Source: Chlamydiota bacterium
GTDB lineage: Bacteria; Chlamydiota; Chlamydiia; Chlamydiales; SM23-39
Length of the DNA: 14,203 nucleotides
NCBI GenBank assembly: GCA_021772165.1
Contig: JAJFMM010000136.1
Coordinates: 1 to 14,203, forward strand
Direction of reading: 5' to 3'
Below the pieces are notes generated by a model. The model did not search any database. It saw nothing but the letters and a program-made list of their open reading frames with translations, and had not been told where the DNA came from. Positions 13,250 through 14,203 of the stretch are shown one piece after another. The first letter of the stretch is position 1. Every line of letters starts with the position of its first letter. Both the position numbers and the translations under genes were made by a program.

Positions 13250-13315
13250 AAGGATTCATAGTAGCAGAGTGTCTCTTTTCTTGCGCTTGTTTTTAGTGTA
13301 GATTGTTTTATTGTT

Positions 13316-13325
13316 CACTTAAGTG
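13316..13325. promoter_or_regulatory. Perfect palindrome CACTTAAGTG between divergent genes
   Basis: This 10-nt palindrome lies in the A+T-rich 148-nt gap between the MATE and hydrolase starts, about 70 nt from each. A dimeric repressor site is possible, but no second copy was seen, so the call is weak. Confidence 0.2.
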
Positions 13326-13357
13326 TTAATATTTAGATTTCCGTTGTTATTAATAAG

Positions 13358-13385
13358 TTGCTTTAGTAATTTAGGGTTATATTAA
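13358..13385 (+). promoter_or_regulatory. Possible promoter for the NAPE-PLD-like hydrolase gene
   Basis: TTGCTT (13358-13363) and TATTAA (13380-13385) are 16 nt apart, ending 12 nt before the ATG at 13398. The boxes are imperfect and the region is A+T-rich, so chance matches are likely. Confidence 0.28.
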
Positions 13386-13397
13386 ATTGTGCTGAAA

Positions 13398-14203
13398 ATG
13401 GGCTTTGAGAATCCAGAGCAAGTAAAAGGTCGTTATATCAATCCGCATACGGAAGATATAAAGAGGACCCTGTGGGATTTTGCACTTTGGCAATCCGGAT
13501 TCTATAATGAACCTGCGCGTTGCTTAAAGCCTCCCGAGGGGTTTTTCTATCCGGCAAGGCCCGCTGACTACGATCCAACGCACCCGACAAAAGCTGTCTG
13601 GCTGGGACACAGCACCTATCTCGTTGAGGTTCACGGACTCTCCTTTTTGACCGATCCTCTCTTCAGCGCTCACTGCTCACCGATTCCCTTTCGCGCACTC
13701 AAGAGACGGCATCCGGCGCCTCTTTCTGTGAATGAGTTGCCGGAGGTTCATTTTGTTCTCCTAAGCCATAATCATTACGATCATCTCGATGCGAAGAGCA
13801 TACGGGATTTGCATAGGCGTTTTCCCGAACTGATTTTTATCGTGCCGAAAGGTGTAAAGCGCTGGTTTACAAAGCGCGGTATCAAGAAAGTCGTTGAGTT
13901 GGATTGGGGCGGCTCTTTGAAAAAGGGGGGGCTCTCGATCACCGCTGTTCCGGCGCAGCACTTTTCCGGCAGAAGCTTCTGGGATAAGAATCGGACTCTT
14001 TGGTGTGGCTATGTCGTCGAGCACAAAGGCAAGAGATTCTATTTTGCGGGTGATACGGGATACAACCCTATTCAGTTCAAGCAGATTGGCGAGGCCTGGG
14101 GCCATATCGATCTGAGCCTAATACCGATCGGGACCTATGTTCCCAAGGAATTCATGCAGGCGGTACACATCAGTCCGGAAGAGGCGGTGAAGATCCACCG
14201 CGA
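13398..14203 (+). CDS. NAPE-PLD-like metallo-beta-lactamase-fold hydrolase (C-terminus beyond window)
   Basis: The open frame from ATG 13398 runs 268 codons to the right edge. It has the zinc motif SHNHYDHLD (123-131: His124, His126, Asp128, His129), PAQHFSGR (185-192, His188), GDTGY (218-222, Asp219) and LIPIGTYVPKEFM then VHISPEEAVKIH (241-267). This set, including the Ile-Pro-Ile-Gly-x-Tyr and Pro-Glu-Glu-Ala-Val segment, is that of the NAPE-hydrolysing phospholipase D family, whose bacterial members are often mislabelled RomA. The last metal His, in a C-terminal His-Trp-Gly-like motif, would be off the window. Likely a soluble or membrane-associated phosphodiesterase acting on a lipid or another ester; substrate unknown. 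A GTG at 13389 is an in-frame alternative start. Neither has a clear ribosome binding site. Divergent from the MATE gene. Confidence 0.87.
   Translation, partial: MGFENPEQVKGRYINPHTEDIKRTLWDFALWQSGFYNEPARCLKPPEGFFYPARPADYDPTHPTKAVWLGHSTYLVEVHGLSFLTDPLFSAHCSPIPFRALKRRHPAPLSVNELPEVHFVLLSHNHYDHLDAKSIRDLHRRFPELIFIVPKGVKRWFTKRGIKKVVELDWGGSLKKGGLSITAVPAQHFSGRSFWDKNRTLWCGYVVEHKGKRFYFAGDTGYNPIQFKQIGEAWGHIDLSLIPIGTYVPKEFMQAVHISPEEAVKIHR

Overview
The window reads as a piece of a Chlamydiota chromosome, most likely an environmental (Parachlamydiales-type) lineage. The strongest pointer is the minus-strand run kdsB - pyrG - ruvX, which is the gene order found in Chlamydia. A long pyrophosphate-type phosphofructokinase fits too. 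In Chlamydia this run continues into zwf; here it continues into nadA (quinolinate synthase). The genus cannot be fixed from this sequence.

Region 1 (1-3107, minus strand) is a tight housekeeping cluster: kdsB makes CMP-KDO for LPS using CTP, pyrG makes CTP, ruvX is a YqgF-type nuclease, and nadA (cut by the window edge) feeds de novo NAD synthesis. Neighbouring genes overlap by 70, 23 and 4 nt.

Region 2 (3108-5496, plus strand) is A+T-richer accessory DNA and the most unusual part of the window. A 251-aa protein (here called A) with a disordered N-terminus and a GNAT-like C-terminal domain is followed 8 nt later by an 84-aa acidic protein (B1). B2 and B3, two more intact 84-aa paralogues, follow. 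Each of B2 and B3 is preceded by a decayed copy of the 3' end of gene A. This looks like a toxin/effector-plus-partner module in which only the small partner gene was kept and diversified after duplication. The A leader can form two mutually exclusive RNA pairings, and paired hairpins follow B1 and B3.

Region 3 (5497-8046, plus strand) holds a GT2 glycosyltransferase with a helical TPR-like tail and a single-chain iron-sulfur L-serine dehydratase.

Region 4 (8065-10038, plus strand) is a second accessory unit: a 471-aa protein with the residues of an atypical (actin-fragmin-kinase/PI-kinase-like) kinase fold, overlapped by a 152-aa unknown protein, and closed by a long hairpin. Both region 2 and region 4 proteins have Pro/Ser/Thr-rich N-termini of the kind common in chlamydial type III effectors; that role is inference.

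Region 5 (10073-14203) has a PPi-type phosphofructokinase whose ribosome binding site lies in a hairpin. It converges on a MATE transporter across a 53-nt inverted repeat built from ATCCTG-headed hairpins. A NAPE-PLD-like metallo-beta-lactamase-fold hydrolase diverges from the MATE gene and runs off the right edge.
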